The notes under the pieces are model-generated. The model saw only the letters and a program-made list of their open reading frames with translations. It made no database searches and was not told the DNA's origin. A DNA stretch of 64,000 nt, taken from positions 434,001-498,000 of the forward strand of contig NZ_CP021358.1 of NCBI RefSeq assembly GCF_002157205.1. The letters run 5' to 3'. Each line of letters begins with the position of its first letter. Positions within the stretch are counted from its first letter, which is position 1. Shown here piece by piece: positions 8,839 to 20,021 of this stretch. The position numbers and the translations under genes are program-made. The stretch comes from Kushneria marisflavi (GTDB lineage: Bacteria; Pseudomonadota; Gammaproteobacteria; Pseudomonadales; Halomonadaceae).

Positions 8839-10004
8839 TATTTGCCCTCCGCTGCTTTAACCACCTGCTGCGCCGCATCGGTCAGGCTGGTTGCTGCAAT
8901 GATGTTGAGGCCGCTGTCGGCAAGCTTTTGCGTGCCCAGCTCAGCGTTGTTGCCTTCAAGGCGAACGACGACCGGCACGTTGACGCCAACCTGCTCTACG
9001 GCACCCATGATGCCTTCGGCAATCATGTCGCAGCGCACGATACCGCCAAAGATGTTGACCAGTACGGCCTTCACCGAGGTGTCGGACAGGATGATCTTGA
9101 ACGCTTCTGCCACGCGCTCCTTGGTGGCACCGCCGCCAACATCAAGGAAGTTCGCCGGCTGACCGCCGGAGAGCTTGATGATGTCCATCGTACCCATGGC
9201 CAGGCCCGCGCCGTTGACCATGCAACCGATGTTGCCATCAAGCGCCACGTAGTTGAGTTCCCATTTCTGAGCGTTGGCTTCACGCTCATCTTCCTGGCTG
9301 GGATCGCGCATCTCTTCGAGATCGGGATGACGATACAGCGCGTTGCTGTCCAGGTTGATCTTGGCATCCAGGCAGTGCAGATCGCCGCTTTCGGTAATGA
9401 CCAGCGGGTTGATCTCCAGCAGAGCAAAATCCTTGTCGGCAAACATTTTTGCCAGACCCAGGAAAATCTTGGTGAACTGCTTAATCTGGTCCTTGTTCAG
9501 GCCCAGCTTGAACGCCAGTTCACGCGCCTGATAGGGCTGCGGCCCGACCAGCGGATCGATTTCAGCCTTGAGGATCTTTTCCGGTGTCTCTTCAGCCACC
9601 TTCTCGATCTCGACACCACCTTCGGTGGAGGCCATGAACACGATGCGACGTGAACCACGATCCACTACCGCACCCAGATACAGCTCGGTAGCGATATCGG
9701 TGCAGTTTTCGACCAGAATCTTTGTGACCGGCTGGCCCTTTTCATCCGTTTGATAGGTGACAAGGTTCTTGCCTAGCCACTGCTCGGCGAAAGCGCTGGC
9801 TTCTTCGGGGCTGGTGACCAGCTTGACACCGCCTGCCTTGCCGCGACCACCGGCATGTACCTGTGCCTTGACGACCCAGCGTTCCCCGCCAATTTTCTGG
9901 CATGCCTTGGCTGCTTCTTCGGGGGTATCTACCGCGTACCCCTTGGAGACCGGCAGACCATAATCAGCAAATAACTGTTTTGACTGATACTCGTGAAGAT
10001 TCAT
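8838..10004 (-). CDS. sucC: succinyl-CoA synthetase beta subunit
   Basis: The nucleotide-binding beta subunit (388 residues) of succinyl-CoA synthetase. It opens [22 protein letters not shown], has the ATP-grasp part ([19 protein letters not shown], and [10 protein letters not shown] for metal binding), and the CoA-ligase domain ([41 protein letters not shown]). All family landmarks are intact. It partners with SucD and overlaps its start by one base. A 118-base gap containing a hairpin separates it from lpd upstream. Confidence 0.97.
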   Translation of the reverse strand: MNLHEYQSKQLFADYGLPVSKGYAVDTPEEAAKACQKIGGERWVVKAQVHAGGRGKAGGVKLVTSPEEASAFAEQWLGKNLVTYQTDEKGQPVTKILVENCTDIATELYLGAVVDRGSRRIVFMASTEGGVEIEKVAEETPEKILKAEIDPLVGPQPYQARELAFKLGLNKDQIKQFTKIFLGLAKMFADKDFALLEINPLVITESGDLHCLDAKINLDSNALYRHPDLEEMRDPSQEDEREANAQKWELNYVALDGNIGCMVNGAGLAMGTMDIIKLSGGQPANFLDVGGGATKERVAEAFKIILSDTSVKAVLVNIFGGIVRCDMIAEGIMGAVEQVGVNVPVVVRLEGNNAELGTQKLADSGLNIIAATSLTDAAQQVVKAAEGK

Positions 10005-10076
10005 CGTCTCATGCCATTGGTTGCATTGGACTCGATCGATGGGGCGATGACCAGCGGCCTGTCACCCCATCCCGAT

Positions 10077-10100
10077 TCACTTCGGCGACGACCGAAGTGA
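10077..10100. other. intercistronic hairpin between lpd and sucC
   Basis: Perfect 9-bp inverted repeat TCACTTCGG / CCGAAGTGA around CGACGA. There is no T-run on the transcribed (minus) strand, so RNA processing or 3'-end protection is more likely than termination. Confidence 0.5.
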
Positions 10101-10122
10101 GGTTAACGTCAATGTCGATGCA

Positions 10123-11586
<1,464 letters not shown>

Positions 11587-11622
11587 TCACCCTGCATCTC
11601 GCCGATGATCGGTATAAAACAG

Positions 11623-11647
11623 CCCGCCCGGTACGAGACCGGGCGGG
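11623..11647 (-). terminator. intercistronic terminator-like hairpin between sucB and lpd
   Basis: Ten-base perfect stem (CCCGCCCGGT with ACCGGGCGGG, five-base loop). Read on the minus strand it is followed by CTGTTTTAT. It starts 10 bases after the sucB stop and probably causes partial termination or protects the sucAB message. Confidence 0.65.
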
Positions 11648-11657
11648 ATTTGAAGGC

Positions 11658-13268
11658 TTAAACGTCAAGCAGGAAACGTGCAGGATCCTCAAGCAGGCTC
11701 TTGATGGCCACGAGGAACTGAACCGCGTCCTTTCCATCGATCATGCGGTGATCGTAGGAAAGCGCCAGATACATCATCGGGCGGATCTCGACCTTGCCGT
11801 TGATCGCCATCGGACGCTCCTGGATCTTGTGCATCCCCAGAATGGCCGTCTGCGGCGGATTGAGGATCGGCGTCGACATCAGCGAGCCGAAGATACCGCC
11901 GTTGGTGATGGTAAAGGTACCGCCCTGCATGTCTTCGATACCGAGCTTGCCATCGCGGCCACGCTTGCCGAAGTCACCGATCGTTTTTTCGACATCGGCC
12001 AGCTTCATGGAATCCGTATCACGCAGTACCGGCACCACCAGACCACGCGGTGTAGAAACGGCAACACCGATATCCTGATAGCCGTGATAGACAATATCAG
12101 TGCCGTCAATGGAAGCGTTGACGTCCGGGAAGCGCTTGAGCGCTTCTGTAGCCGCCTTGACGAAGAAGCCCATAAAGCCAAGCTTCACGTCGTGCGCCTT
12201 GAGGAAGTCATCCTTGTACTGGCTGCGCAGCGACATGACCGCGCTCATGTCCACCTCGTTATAGGTGGTGAGCATGGCAGCAGTCTGCTGAGCCTGTACC
12301 AGACGCTTGGCAATGGTCTGACGCAGACGGCTCATCGGCACACGCTGTTCCGGGCGCTCGCCCTGAATGGCGGCGCCTGCCGGCGCTGCGGCCTTCTGAG
12401 ACACACCGGCACCAGAAGAAGCTGACGGCTTCTCACCACCACCCTTTTTGGCACTGCCGGCATCGATGGCCTTTTGCACGTCTTCCTTCAGAATGCGGCC
12501 ACCCTTGCCGGTGCCCTCGATTCTGTTAACGTCAAGATCGTGTTCGGCCACCAGCTTGCGAGCTGCCGGGGCGAGCACCTTGTCACCGACCTTCTCATCC
12601 TGCTCGGCGTTGGCATCACCCGATTCGGCCTGGCTGTCATCACCACGGGATTCGGCAGAGGCACCTGCGGCATCACCACCACCTTCACCGAAGCGTGCCA
12701 GTACCTGCTCGGAGGTCACCTGGCTGCCTTCTTCGGCAAGAATTTCGGTCAGAGCGCCATCAGAAGGTGCAACCACTTCCAGCACGACCTTGTCGGTTTC
12801 AATCTCGGCCAGCACTTCGTCGCGCTTGACCGAATCACCTACCTTCTTGTTCCAGCTGGCAACGGTACCTTCCTGAACGGATTCAGGGAAGGAAGGTGCC
12901 TTGACGTCAACCGAGGCGCCGGCAGCCGACGACTTGCTGTCGCTTTTGCTGGCGTCTGCGGGCTTGTCGGAAGATGCCTTGCCTTCCTTGCCCTGCTCGG
13001 CCTTTTTCTCACCCTGCGGTGCAGACTGGCCACCTTCGCCCAGACGACCCAGTACCTGCTCGGATTCGCAGGTCTCGCCTTCCTGTACGGTAATTTCTTC
13101 TACCGTACCGTCAGCCGGGGCGACGACTTCGAGCACCACCTTGTCGGTTTCGATTTCAACAATCAGTTCGTCACGCGAGACACTGTCTCCCGGCTTTTTA
13201 TGCCAGGTAGCCACGGTCCCTTCCGCAACGGATTCGGGAAAGCTTGGCGCCTTGATGTCTGTTGCCAT
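11658..13268 (-). CDS. sucB: 2-oxoglutarate dehydrogenase E2, dihydrolipoyl succinyltransferase with two lipoyl domains
   Basis: E2 transfers the succinyl group from E1 to CoA. The protein is 536 residues, against about 400 for typical one-lipoyl SucB. Order: lipoyl domain 1 (about 3-76), a Lys/Ser/Ala-rich linker, lipoyl domain 2 (about 120-193), an acidic Ala/Glu-rich linker, the E1/E3-binding domain ([14 protein letters not shown] to [12 protein letters not shown], about 232-268), and the catalytic domain from about 305, ending with [15 protein letters not shown] (catalytic His and Asp). Both lipoyl domains keep the [14 protein letters not shown] lipoylation lysine, so both should be modified. 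[12 protein letters not shown] and the SucA neighbour favour the succinyl- over the acetyltransferase. The start is an ATG. Confidence 0.95.
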   Translation of the reverse strand: MATDIKAPSFPESVAEGTVATWHKKPGDSVSRDELIVEIETDKVVLEVVAPADGTVEEITVQEGETCESEQVLGRLGEGGQSAPQGEKKAEQGKEGKASSDKPADASKSDSKSSAAGASVDVKAPSFPESVQEGTVASWNKKVGDSVKRDEVLAEIETDKVVLEVVAPSDGALTEILAEEGSQVTSEQVLARFGEGGGDAAGASAESRGDDSQAESGDANAEQDEKVGDKVLAPAARKLVAEHDLDVNRIEGTGKGGRILKEDVQKAIDAGSAKKGGGEKPSASSGAGVSQKAAAPAGAAIQGERPEQRVPMSRLRQTIAKRLVQAQQTAAMLTTYNEVDMSAVMSLRSQYKDDFLKAHDVKLGFMGFFVKAATEALKRFPDVNASIDGTDIVYHGYQDIGVAVSTPRGLVVPVLRDTDSMKLADVEKTIGDFGKRGRDGKLGIEDMQGGTFTITNGGIFGSLMSTPILNPPQTAILGMHKIQERPMAINGKVEIRPMMYLALSYDHRMIDGKDAVQFLVAIKSLLEDPARFLLDV

Positions 13269-13338
13269 GATTATTCCTTAATATCCTCTTCTCGGTAGCC
13301 GGCAATCGCGGCACTCATGTTCCTGAGCTTTCAGGCGC

Positions 13339-16182
13339 TCAACCGTTGAACGCCTTGTCTACCAGCGATCGCTGCTGCTCACTATGTACTGCCATATATC
13401 CAGCCGCCGGAGCTGCCGATTCGGCACGGCCTGCAAAGCCAAGCTCACTTCCCAGCCCGGATTTCACCTTATCAGCCACCTTTCGCATGTGATGCTGACT
13501 TTGATACCAGGCGCCCTGGTTCTTGGGCTCTTCCTGACACCAGACCACACGCTCAAGGTTGGTATAGCTTTCGATGGCAGCAAAAAGTGACTCTTCCGGG
13601 AACGGATAAAGCTGCTCGATACGAATAATGGCAGTATCAAAACGCTCGTTTTCCGCCCGCCAGGTGGCAAGATCATAGTAAACCTTGCCAGAGCAGAAGA
13701 TCACACGCGTGACCTTCTCGGCCTCAAGCTTGCCCTGGTCCGGAATGACCATCTGGAAACGACCATCGGAAAGGTCTTCCAGCGAAGAAGTTGCATCCTT
13801 GTGACGCAGGAGACTCTTGGGGGACATGATGATCAGCGGCTTGCGCAGCCCACGAATGACCTGACGTCTCAGCAGATGGAAAATCTGTGCCGGCGTGGTC
13901 GGAACACAAACCTGCATGTTTTCTTCGGCACACAGCTGCAGAAAACGCTCAAGACGCGCCGATGAGTGCTCGGGGCCCTGACCTTCATAGCCATGGGGCA
14001 GTAGCAGGGTCAGACCACACAGACGTCCCCACTTGGTTTCGCCCGATGAGATAAACTGGTCGATCACCACCTGAGCGCCGTTGGCGAAGTCACCAAACTG
14101 TGCTTCCCAAGCAATCAATGCATTGGGCGTGGTCGTGGCGTAGCCGTACTCGAACGCCATGGCACCTTCCTCGGACAGGAAGGAGTCATAGATCGTAAAG
14201 TCAGGCTGATTGGGCTTGAGATGACAAAGCGGTGTCCATATCGAACCATCCTTCTGGTTATGTACAACCGCATGGCGGTGAGAGAAGGTCCCCCGCCCTG
14301 TATCCTGCCCCGTCAGACGTATCGGATGCCCTTGATCAATCAGGGTGGCGTAGGCCAGCGTTTCAGCAAATCCCCAATTGATGCCCAGGCTGCCAGCGAT
14401 CATCTTGCGGCGGTCTTCATAGACCTTGGCGACCTGACGCTGTGTATCGACATCATCAGGGATGTCACACATCTTGGTCGCCAGCTCCTGCATGCGCTTG
14501 AGATCGAAGGACGTATCGGACTCACCGGTCCAGCGATGCCCCAGGTAAGGTGTCCAGTCAACGAAGAGGTTGCTGTTGGGCTCCTGAACCAGCGCGTTGG
14601 CGACGTGATTGCCGTTATCGAGATCTTCTCGATAGCCGTCAACCAGCCCCTTGACCTCGTCCTCATCCAGCACACCCTCTTCTACCAGACGGCGGGCATA
14701 GATCGTACGTGAGCTGTCGTGGCTCTTGATCTTTTGATACATGAGCGGCTGGGTACCGGAGGGCTCATCCGCTTCATTGTGACCACGACGGCGATAGCAG
14801 ATGAGATCGATGACCACATCCTTCTTGAACTGCTGGCGATAGTCGATGGCCACCTGGGTCGCATGTAACACCGCATCAGGATCATCACCATTCACGTGGA
14901 AGATTGGTGACTGAACCATCTTGGCGATATCGGTGCAATATTCGGTAGAACGCGCATCGTCACGACGGGAGGTCGTAAAACCGACCTGGTTGTTAATGAC
15001 AATGTGAACCGTGCCACCAGTCTTGTAGCCGCGCAGCTGCGACATCTGGAAGGTTTCCATGACGACGCCCTGACCGGCGACTGCGGCGTCACCATGCACG
15101 ACCAATGGCAGCACCTGGTCGCCCTCACTGTCTTCACGACGATCCTGACGCGCCCTTACCGAACCTTCGACGACCGGGGTCACGATCTCAAGATGTGACG
15201 GGTTGAAGGCCAGCGCCAGATGCACTTCACCACCGGGCGTCATGACATTGGAACTGAAACCCTGGTGATACTTCACATCCCCGGAGCCGTGTTCGAGCAT
15301 CTTCTTGCCGTCAAACTCATCGATCAGCTCGCTCGGACTCTTGCCGAGAATGTTGACCAGAAGATTGAGACGGCCACGGTGCGCCATACCGATCACGACT
15401 TCACGCACGCCATAGTTGCCAGAGCGCTGAATCAGTTCATCCACCATCGGGATAAAACTTTCGCCGCCTTCCAGACCAAAGCGTTTGGTCCCCGGGTACC
15501 GGCTGGCGAGGTAATTTTCAAGACCTTCCGCCGCGGTCAGACGTTCCAGTACGTGCTTGCGCACATCAGCCGAATAGTCGGGTTTGGAGCGCACCGACTC
15601 AAACCGCTGTTCCAGCCAGCGCTTTTCTTCGGTATTGACGATGTGCATGAACTCACAGCCGATCGAGCGACAGTAGGTCTGCTCAAGCGCCTGGATAATC
15701 TCTTTCAGCGGTGCACTGTCCTTGCCAATAAACAGGGAACCGGTCTGAAACTCGGTATCCATGTCGGCATCGGAAAGCTGGTGAAAGGAGAGTTCAAGAT
15801 CAGGGACGGTTTCCGCAACACGCAACCCCAAAGGATCAATATCAGCCTTCTGGTGGCCTCTGAACCGATAGGCATTGATGAGCTGAAGAACGCGAACCTG
15901 CTTTCGGTTGGTTTCTTCGTTTTCAGCGTTGCCTGACGCTATCGGCGCCAGAGAACGACGCTCACGAGCGAGGTGATAGAACTGATCGCGAATCGGGGCA
16001 AGGGGAACGTCCCGGGAGGGGCCACCATCATAGCCGGGGAGGCTGTCGAAGTACTGTCGCCACTCATCGGGGACAGACTGAGGATCGGAAAGATATTGCT
16101 CGTAAAGCTCTTCAACGTAATGGGCGTTGCTCCCGCTCATATGCGAGGTACGCCACATTAATTCCATTATGCCTTCTTGCAT
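13339..16182 (-). CDS. sucA: 2-oxoglutarate dehydrogenase E1 component
   Basis: The thiamine-diphosphate-dependent E1 decarboxylates 2-oxoglutarate and succinylates the E2 lipoyl group. The 947-residue length is normal. It begins MQEGIMELMWRTSHMSGSNAHYVEELYEQYL, matching the family N-terminus that contacts E2. It contains VVIGMAHRGRLNLLVNILGK, HQGFSSN, the thiamine-diphosphate region HVNGDDPDAVLHATQVA to YRRRGHNEADEPSGTQP, and the transketolase-like half (GQDTGRGTFSHRHAV, LPHGYEGQGPEHSSARLERFLQ). The ATG at 16182 is chosen from this alignment, although its ribosome site is weak. It heads sucAB-lpd-sucCD and lies 212 bases after sdhB, with a terminator hairpin between. Confidence 0.97.
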   Translation of the reverse strand: MQEGIMELMWRTSHMSGSNAHYVEELYEQYLSDPQSVPDEWRQYFDSLPGYDGGPSRDVPLAPIRDQFYHLARERRSLAPIASGNAENEETNRKQVRVLQLINAYRFRGHQKADIDPLGLRVAETVPDLELSFHQLSDADMDTEFQTGSLFIGKDSAPLKEIIQALEQTYCRSIGCEFMHIVNTEEKRWLEQRFESVRSKPDYSADVRKHVLERLTAAEGLENYLASRYPGTKRFGLEGGESFIPMVDELIQRSGNYGVREVVIGMAHRGRLNLLVNILGKSPSELIDEFDGKKMLEHGSGDVKYHQGFSSNVMTPGGEVHLALAFNPSHLEIVTPVVEGSVRARQDRREDSEGDQVLPLVVHGDAAVAGQGVVMETFQMSQLRGYKTGGTVHIVINNQVGFTTSRRDDARSTEYCTDIAKMVQSPIFHVNGDDPDAVLHATQVAIDYRQQFKKDVVIDLICYRRRGHNEADEPSGTQPLMYQKIKSHDSSRTIYARRLVEEGVLDEDEVKGLVDGYREDLDNGNHVANALVQEPNSNLFVDWTPYLGHRWTGESDTSFDLKRMQELATKMCDIPDDVDTQRQVAKVYEDRRKMIAGSLGINWGFAETLAYATLIDQGHPIRLTGQDTGRGTFSHRHAVVHNQKDGSIWTPLCHLKPNQPDFTIYDSFLSEEGAMAFEYGYATTTPNALIAWEAQFGDFANGAQVVIDQFISSGETKWGRLCGLTLLLPHGYEGQGPEHSSARLERFLQLCAEENMQVCVPTTPAQIFHLLRRQVIRGLRKPLIIMSPKSLLRHKDATSSLEDLSDGRFQMVIPDQGKLEAEKVTRVIFCSGKVYYDLATWRAENERFDTAIIRIEQLYPFPEESLFAAIESYTNLERVVWCQEEPKNQGAWYQSQHHMRKVADKVKSGLGSELGFAGRAESAAPAAGYMAVHSEQQRSLVDKAFNG

Positions 16183-16316
16183 CGCTCAATCACCCTGGGT
16201 CTGGGGTGGGGTCAGTAATCGCAGTCAGCGCGATTACCTTGATATAAATTACGAGTACTGCCGCATCAGCGCCGACCCGATCAAGCAGGCCATTGTCGAA
16301 GCCGAGACTCAAAAGA

Positions 16317-16344
16317 CTGCCGCCACCCCGCAAGGTGGCGGCAG
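16317..16344 (-). terminator. hairpin terminator between sdhB and sucA
   Basis: Eleven-base perfect stem CTGCCGCCACC / GGTGGCGGCAG with a six-base loop. On the minus strand it is followed by TCTTTTGAG. It lies 50 bases after the sdhB stop and 135 bases before the sucA start. Some sdh transcripts should end here, leaving sucA partly dependent on its own promoter in the 212-base gap. Confidence 0.75.
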
Positions 16345-16394
16345 GCCGTCAATGATAACAAGCAAGGCCTGTCATATTAAGCAAAAACCGTGCA

Positions 16395-17105
16395 TCACGC
16401 GGCATTACGCACCAGCATTTCACGAATCTTGCCGATGGCTCTGGTCGGATTGAGTCCTTTCGGACAAACGTTGACACAGTTCATGATGCCGCGGCACCGG
16501 AAAACACTGAACGGATCATCCAGCTCTGACAGACGTTCCTGCGTGTGCGTGTCACGAGAATCGGCCAAAAAGCGGTAGGCCTGCAGCAGGCCGGCGGGGC
16601 CCACGAATTTGTCCGGATTCCACCAGAATGATGGGCAGGACGTCGAGCAGCAGGCACACAGGATGCATTCGTAAAGACCGTCGAGCTTGTCACGATCTTC
16701 CGGCGACTGCAGACGCTCGATGGACGGCGGACGCTCATCGTTTTGCAGGTAAGGCTGAATGCGCTCGTACTGCTTATAAAAAAGCGACATGTCGATGATC
16801 AAGTCACGAATGACAGGCAGACCCGGGAGGGGGCGCAGTACCAGACGATTGTTCTTGACCACTTCGGACAGCGGCGTCACACAGGACAGACCGTTCTTGC
16901 CGTTCATGTTCATGCCATCGGAGCCACAGACACCTTCACGGCAGCTGGCGCGATACACCAGCGAACTGTCCTGCTCCTTGATCATCTGAAGTACGTTGAG
17001 AACCATCAGATCGCGTCCCTGGGTATCGATCTGGAAGTCCTGCATCCAGGGCGCATCGTCACTTTCAGGGTTATAGCGGTAAACGGAGACCTGTAATGTC
17101 GACAT
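16395..17105 (-). CDS. sdhB: succinate dehydrogenase iron-sulfur subunit
   Basis: Carries electrons from SdhA to the membrane anchor of complex II. It has 236 residues and three cluster motifs: SCREGVCGSDGMNMNGKNGLSC for [2Fe-2S], CILCACCSTSCPSFWW for [4Fe-4S], and CRGIMNCVNVCPKGLNP for [3Fe-4S]. The chosen start is the ATG at 17105 (MSTLQVSVYRYNPESD), nine bases after GAGGGG. Longer in-frame starts at 17114 and 17183 run into the sdhA end and add unrelated sequence. It is the last sdh gene, 16 bases after sdhA. Confidence 0.96.
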   Translation of the reverse strand: MSTLQVSVYRYNPESDDAPWMQDFQIDTQGRDLMVLNVLQMIKEQDSSLVYRASCREGVCGSDGMNMNGKNGLSCVTPLSEVVKNNRLVLRPLPGLPVIRDLIIDMSLFYKQYERIQPYLQNDERPPSIERLQSPEDRDKLDGLYECILCACCSTSCPSFWWNPDKFVGPAGLLQAYRFLADSRDTHTQERLSELDDPFSVFRCRGIMNCVNVCPKGLNPTRAIGKIREMLVRNAA

Positions 17106-17121
17106 ATGGGTCATCCCCTCA

Positions 17122-18894
17122 TCAATAAGTACGAATTTTGGGCTGGAACGTATCGACGGTCTTCGGAGAGAAGTTGACATCACGCTTGGTCAGCGTCTTT
17201 TCCGCCGGATGATAGATCGAGTGCTTCAGCCAGTTTTCATCGTCACGATCGGGGTAGTCCTCACGCGAATGAGCACCACGACTTTCGCGTCGCTCAAGGG
17301 CCGCAATGGCGGTCGCCTCGGCAACTTCCATCAGGTTGTCCAGCTCCAGGGCTTCAATACGCGCGGTATTAAACATGTCTGACTTGTCAGGCAGCCAGGC
17401 ATTGGCAATACGCTCGCGCAGCTCTTCGAGCTTTTTCACGCCTTCCTGCATATTGTCTTCCTTGCGGAAAACACCAAAGTTGTTCTGCATGATGGTCTGC
17501 AGGTCACGCTTGAGTTCGGGAACAGTTTCGCCACTGCCCGACTCGTTCCAGCGATTCAGACGTGCCATGGCGCCATCGATATCGGACTGCGAGGCTTCCA
17601 TGTATTCGATACCCTGGTTAAGGGTCTCTTCGATATGCATGCCGGCCGCGCGACCAAAGACCACCAGATCCAGCAGCGAGTTGCCGCCCAGACGGTTACT
17701 GCCGTGGACAGAGACACAGGCCACTTCACCGCAGGCAAACAGACCGTTGATGACCTTGTCGTTGCCATCGGCGTCGACAGTCAACGCCTGACCGTTCACG
17801 TTGGTCGGAATACCGCCCATCATGTAGTGACAGGTCGGCACCACCGGGATCGGCTCCTTGACCGGATCCACGTGTGCGAAAGTACGGGAAAGCTCCACGA
17901 TGCCGGGCAGGCGCTTCATCAGCACATCTTCGCCCAGGTGATCAAGCTTGAGCATGACGTGGTCGCCGTTCTCACCGCAGCCACGACCTTCCAGCACTTC
18001 AAGCACCATTGAGCGGGCAACAACGTCACGACCGGCCAGATCCTTGGCGTTGGGCGCATAGCGCTCCATGAAGCGTTCGCCATCCTTGTTGATCAGATAG
18101 CCGCCCTCACCACGACAACCTTCCGTGACCAGTGTTCCGGCACCATAGATGCCGGTGGGATGGAATTGCCACATCTCGATGTCCTGCACCGGGAAGCCGG
18201 CTCGCAGGGCCATGCCGATACCATCACCGGTATTGATCAGAGCATTGGTGGTAGAAGCATAGATACGACCCGCACCGCCCGTCGCGAGAACGGTGGCCTT
18301 GGCCTTGATCATGACGGTTTCGCCGGTTTCCATGCAGATGGCAATGACGCCCACCACATCGTTATTGGCGTTGCGCACCAGATCAACGGCGTACCATTCG
18401 TTAAGAAAGACCGTATTGTTCTTAAGGTTATTCTGGTAAAGGGTGTGGAGCAGCGCATGACCGGTACGGTCTGCCGCCGCACAGGTCCTTGCTGCCTGAC
18501 CACCCTTGCCATAGTCCTTGGACTGACCGCCGAACGGGCGCTGATAGATGCGGCCATTGTCAAAACGGGAAAAAGGCAGTCCCATGTGTTCGAGTTCGAA
18601 AACCGCCTTGGGGCCTTCATTACACATGTACTCAATGGCGTCCTGATCTCCGATATAATCGGAACCCTTGACGGTGTCGTACATGTGCCAGCGCCAGTCG
18701 TCATTCGGATCGGCACTACCGATGGCACAGGTGATACCGCCCTGAGCGGAAACAGTGTGGGAGCGCGTGGGAAAGACCTTTGACAGTACTGCCGTCTGCT
18801 TGCCGGACTGCGCCAGCTGAAGCGCCGCGCGCAGACCGGAACCACCGCCACCAATAATGATGGCATCAAAGGTCAGGGTACGTAACTGTGTCAT
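17122..18894 (-). CDS. sdhA: succinate dehydrogenase flavoprotein subunit
   Basis: Oxidises succinate to fumarate with covalently bound FAD. It has 590 residues. Visible: [18 protein letters not shown] for [14 protein letters not shown] with the flavinylated histidine, [50 protein letters not shown], and the C-terminal [22 protein letters not shown]. The ATG at 18894 follows GGGGAG. The frame is open to 18939, but the extra 15 residues overlap the end of sdhD. Only one base separates it from the sdhD stop, so the subunits are translated together. Confidence 0.97.
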   Translation of the reverse strand: MTQLRTLTFDAIIIGGGGSGLRAALQLAQSGKQTAVLSKVFPTRSHTVSAQGGITCAIGSADPNDDWRWHMYDTVKGSDYIGDQDAIEYMCNEGPKAVFELEHMGLPFSRFDNGRIYQRPFGGQSKDYGKGGQAARTCAAADRTGHALLHTLYQNNLKNNTVFLNEWYAVDLVRNANNDVVGVIAICMETGETVMIKAKATVLATGGAGRIYASTTNALINTGDGIGMALRAGFPVQDIEMWQFHPTGIYGAGTLVTEGCRGEGGYLINKDGERFMERYAPNAKDLAGRDVVARSMVLEVLEGRGCGENGDHVMLKLDHLGEDVLMKRLPGIVELSRTFAHVDPVKEPIPVVPTCHYMMGGIPTNVNGQALTVDADGNDKVINGLFACGEVACVSVHGSNRLGGNSLLDLVVFGRAAGMHIEETLNQGIEYMEASQSDIDGAMARLNRWNESGSGETVPELKRDLQTIMQNNFGVFRKEDNMQEGVKKLEELRERIANAWLPDKSDMFNTARIEALELDNLMEVAEATAIAALERRESRGAHSREDYPDRDDENWLKHSIYHPAEKTLTKRDVNFSPKTVDTFQPKIRTY

Positions 18895-18895
18895 G

Positions 18896-19243
18896 TCAAA
18901 CTCCCCAGAGAACCTGCACACCCCAGACCACGAACACAAACAGGGCCAGGATGACGAATAGCAGCGCGCCGAACCGGATGGCGGCGGGCTTGATGTAGTC
19001 GGTTGCCACGATCCACAGGCCTACCCAGGCATGCGCAGCAACGGAAAGAAGTGCCAGCAGCGTGAACACTTTCATCCAGAGGTGGCTGAAAAGCCCTGAC
19101 CAGGCGACATAGTCCAGATCAGGAGTGAACAGCAGGTATGCCACCATAAAGATGGTATAAAGTCCCAGAATCACGGCAGATGCGCGCTGGATCATCCAGT
19201 CGGCTACCCCATTGCGTCCCGGATTTAAAATGTTGATTACCAT
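18896..19243 (-). CDS. sdhD: succinate dehydrogenase membrane anchor subunit D
   Basis: A 115-residue hydrophobic anchor that holds haem b and the quinone site with SdhC. Three membrane helices are visible: [18 protein letters not shown], then [25 protein letters not shown] with the haem-ligand His, and [27 protein letters not shown] follows helix two as in the family. The ATG at 19243 ([16 protein letters not shown]) lies inside the end of sdhC, a seven-base overlap. The frame upstream of it is a shadow of sdhC. Confidence 0.93.
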   Translation of the reverse strand: MVINILNPGRNGVADWMIQRASAVILGLYTIFMVAYLLFTPDLDYVAWSGLFSHLWMKVFTLLALLSVAAHAWVGLWIVATDYIKPAAIRFGALLFVILALFVFVVWGVQVLWGV

Positions 19244-19635
19244 ACCCAGACTCCTGCCATAATAACGAGTAATGCACTGATAATGATGGTCAGCTGAGAG
19301 CCGCGCTGACCGCCTTCCAGTGTTTCGCCATGTCCCATGTCCATCACGAGATGGCGCACCCCTGCGACAAGATGAAAACCGAGGGCAGACAAAAGCCCCC
19401 ACAGCACCAGCCTGGCGAAAAAGCCGTGAGCCATCGCTTCGCGGACGGTATCGAACCCGGCGGGCGAAGACAGGGAGACCTGAAAGGCCCACATCAGAAA
19501 GATCAGGCCGATAAACAACATGATGCCTGACACTCTATGCGAAATGGATACAAGGGCAGGCAAGGGAAACTGGATACTTGAAAGGTCCAGATTCACCGGA
19601 CGCTTGGCAGTCGACAAGGGTCGTTGACTCTTCAC
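19237..19635 (-). CDS. sdhC: succinate dehydrogenase cytochrome b556 subunit
   Basis: A 132-residue membrane subunit of complex II. It has RPVNLDLSSIQFPLPALVSISHRVSG, the conserved quinone-site S-x-x-HR-x-SG, and FHLVAGVRHLVMDMG with the haem-b ligand. Three hydrophobic helices are present. The GTG at 19635 is chosen because GGGAGAG precedes it and the family N-terminus starts just after. The open frame further up to 19695 carries no family similarity. It is the first gene of the sdhCDAB-suc block and divergent from gltA. Confidence 0.94.
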   Translation of the reverse strand: MKSQRPLSTAKRPVNLDLSSIQFPLPALVSISHRVSGIMLFIGLIFLMWAFQVSLSSPAGFDTVREAMAHGFFARLVLWGLLSALGFHLVAGVRHLVMDMGHGETLEGGQRGSQLTIIISALLVIMAGVWVW

Positions 19636-20021
19636 GGCGCTTTTCTCTCCCGGCCCGCATGAAATAGACCACGGGCAGTTTTTGGTAGGATTCAATCATC
19701 ATCAGGTCAGGTCGCCTGGACAGGCGATGAATCGCCCGTCGCGCGGCCATTAATTATATGTCCCCGACGTTCGGATGACAAATTGACGCACATTTCTGTA
19801 AACGTATGGAAAGCTCAAAAACCAAGGCAAAACAGGCTACAGTCATGTCCTGCAGACATTAAAAAAAAGCTTTCTGTTACGCGCTCACGAAATGAAGACA
19901 CCATGCCCGGGCCCGGGCATGCGTGGAATTGACAAACTGTCGCACCCGCTCAATAGTGGGCCCCAACGATTTGGCGGACATATCAGATAAAACAGTATTT
20001 TATATAATTCGAGGAGGCCTC
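19636..20021. promoter_or_regulatory. divergent sdhC/gltA control region with a 20-bp palindrome and gltA promoter candidate
   Basis: This 386-base gap holds no credible gene. For gltA, TTGACA at 19929-19934 and AATAGT at 19952-19957 are 17 bases apart, a reasonable sigma-70 promoter about 60 bases before the start. A perfect 20-bp palindrome (CATGCCCGGG then CCCGGGCATG) at 19902-19921 lies just upstream of that -35 box, well placed for a regulator. An A-run is at 19861-19868. GAGGAGG at 20011-20017 is the gltA ribosome site. I could not pick a single convincing sdhC promoter. Confidence 0.6.

Noticed and set aside
20003..20008. Perfect TATAAT close to the gltA start
   Set aside because: It lies 13 bases before the ATG with no -35 box at usable distance; it is probably chance in the AT-rich leader.
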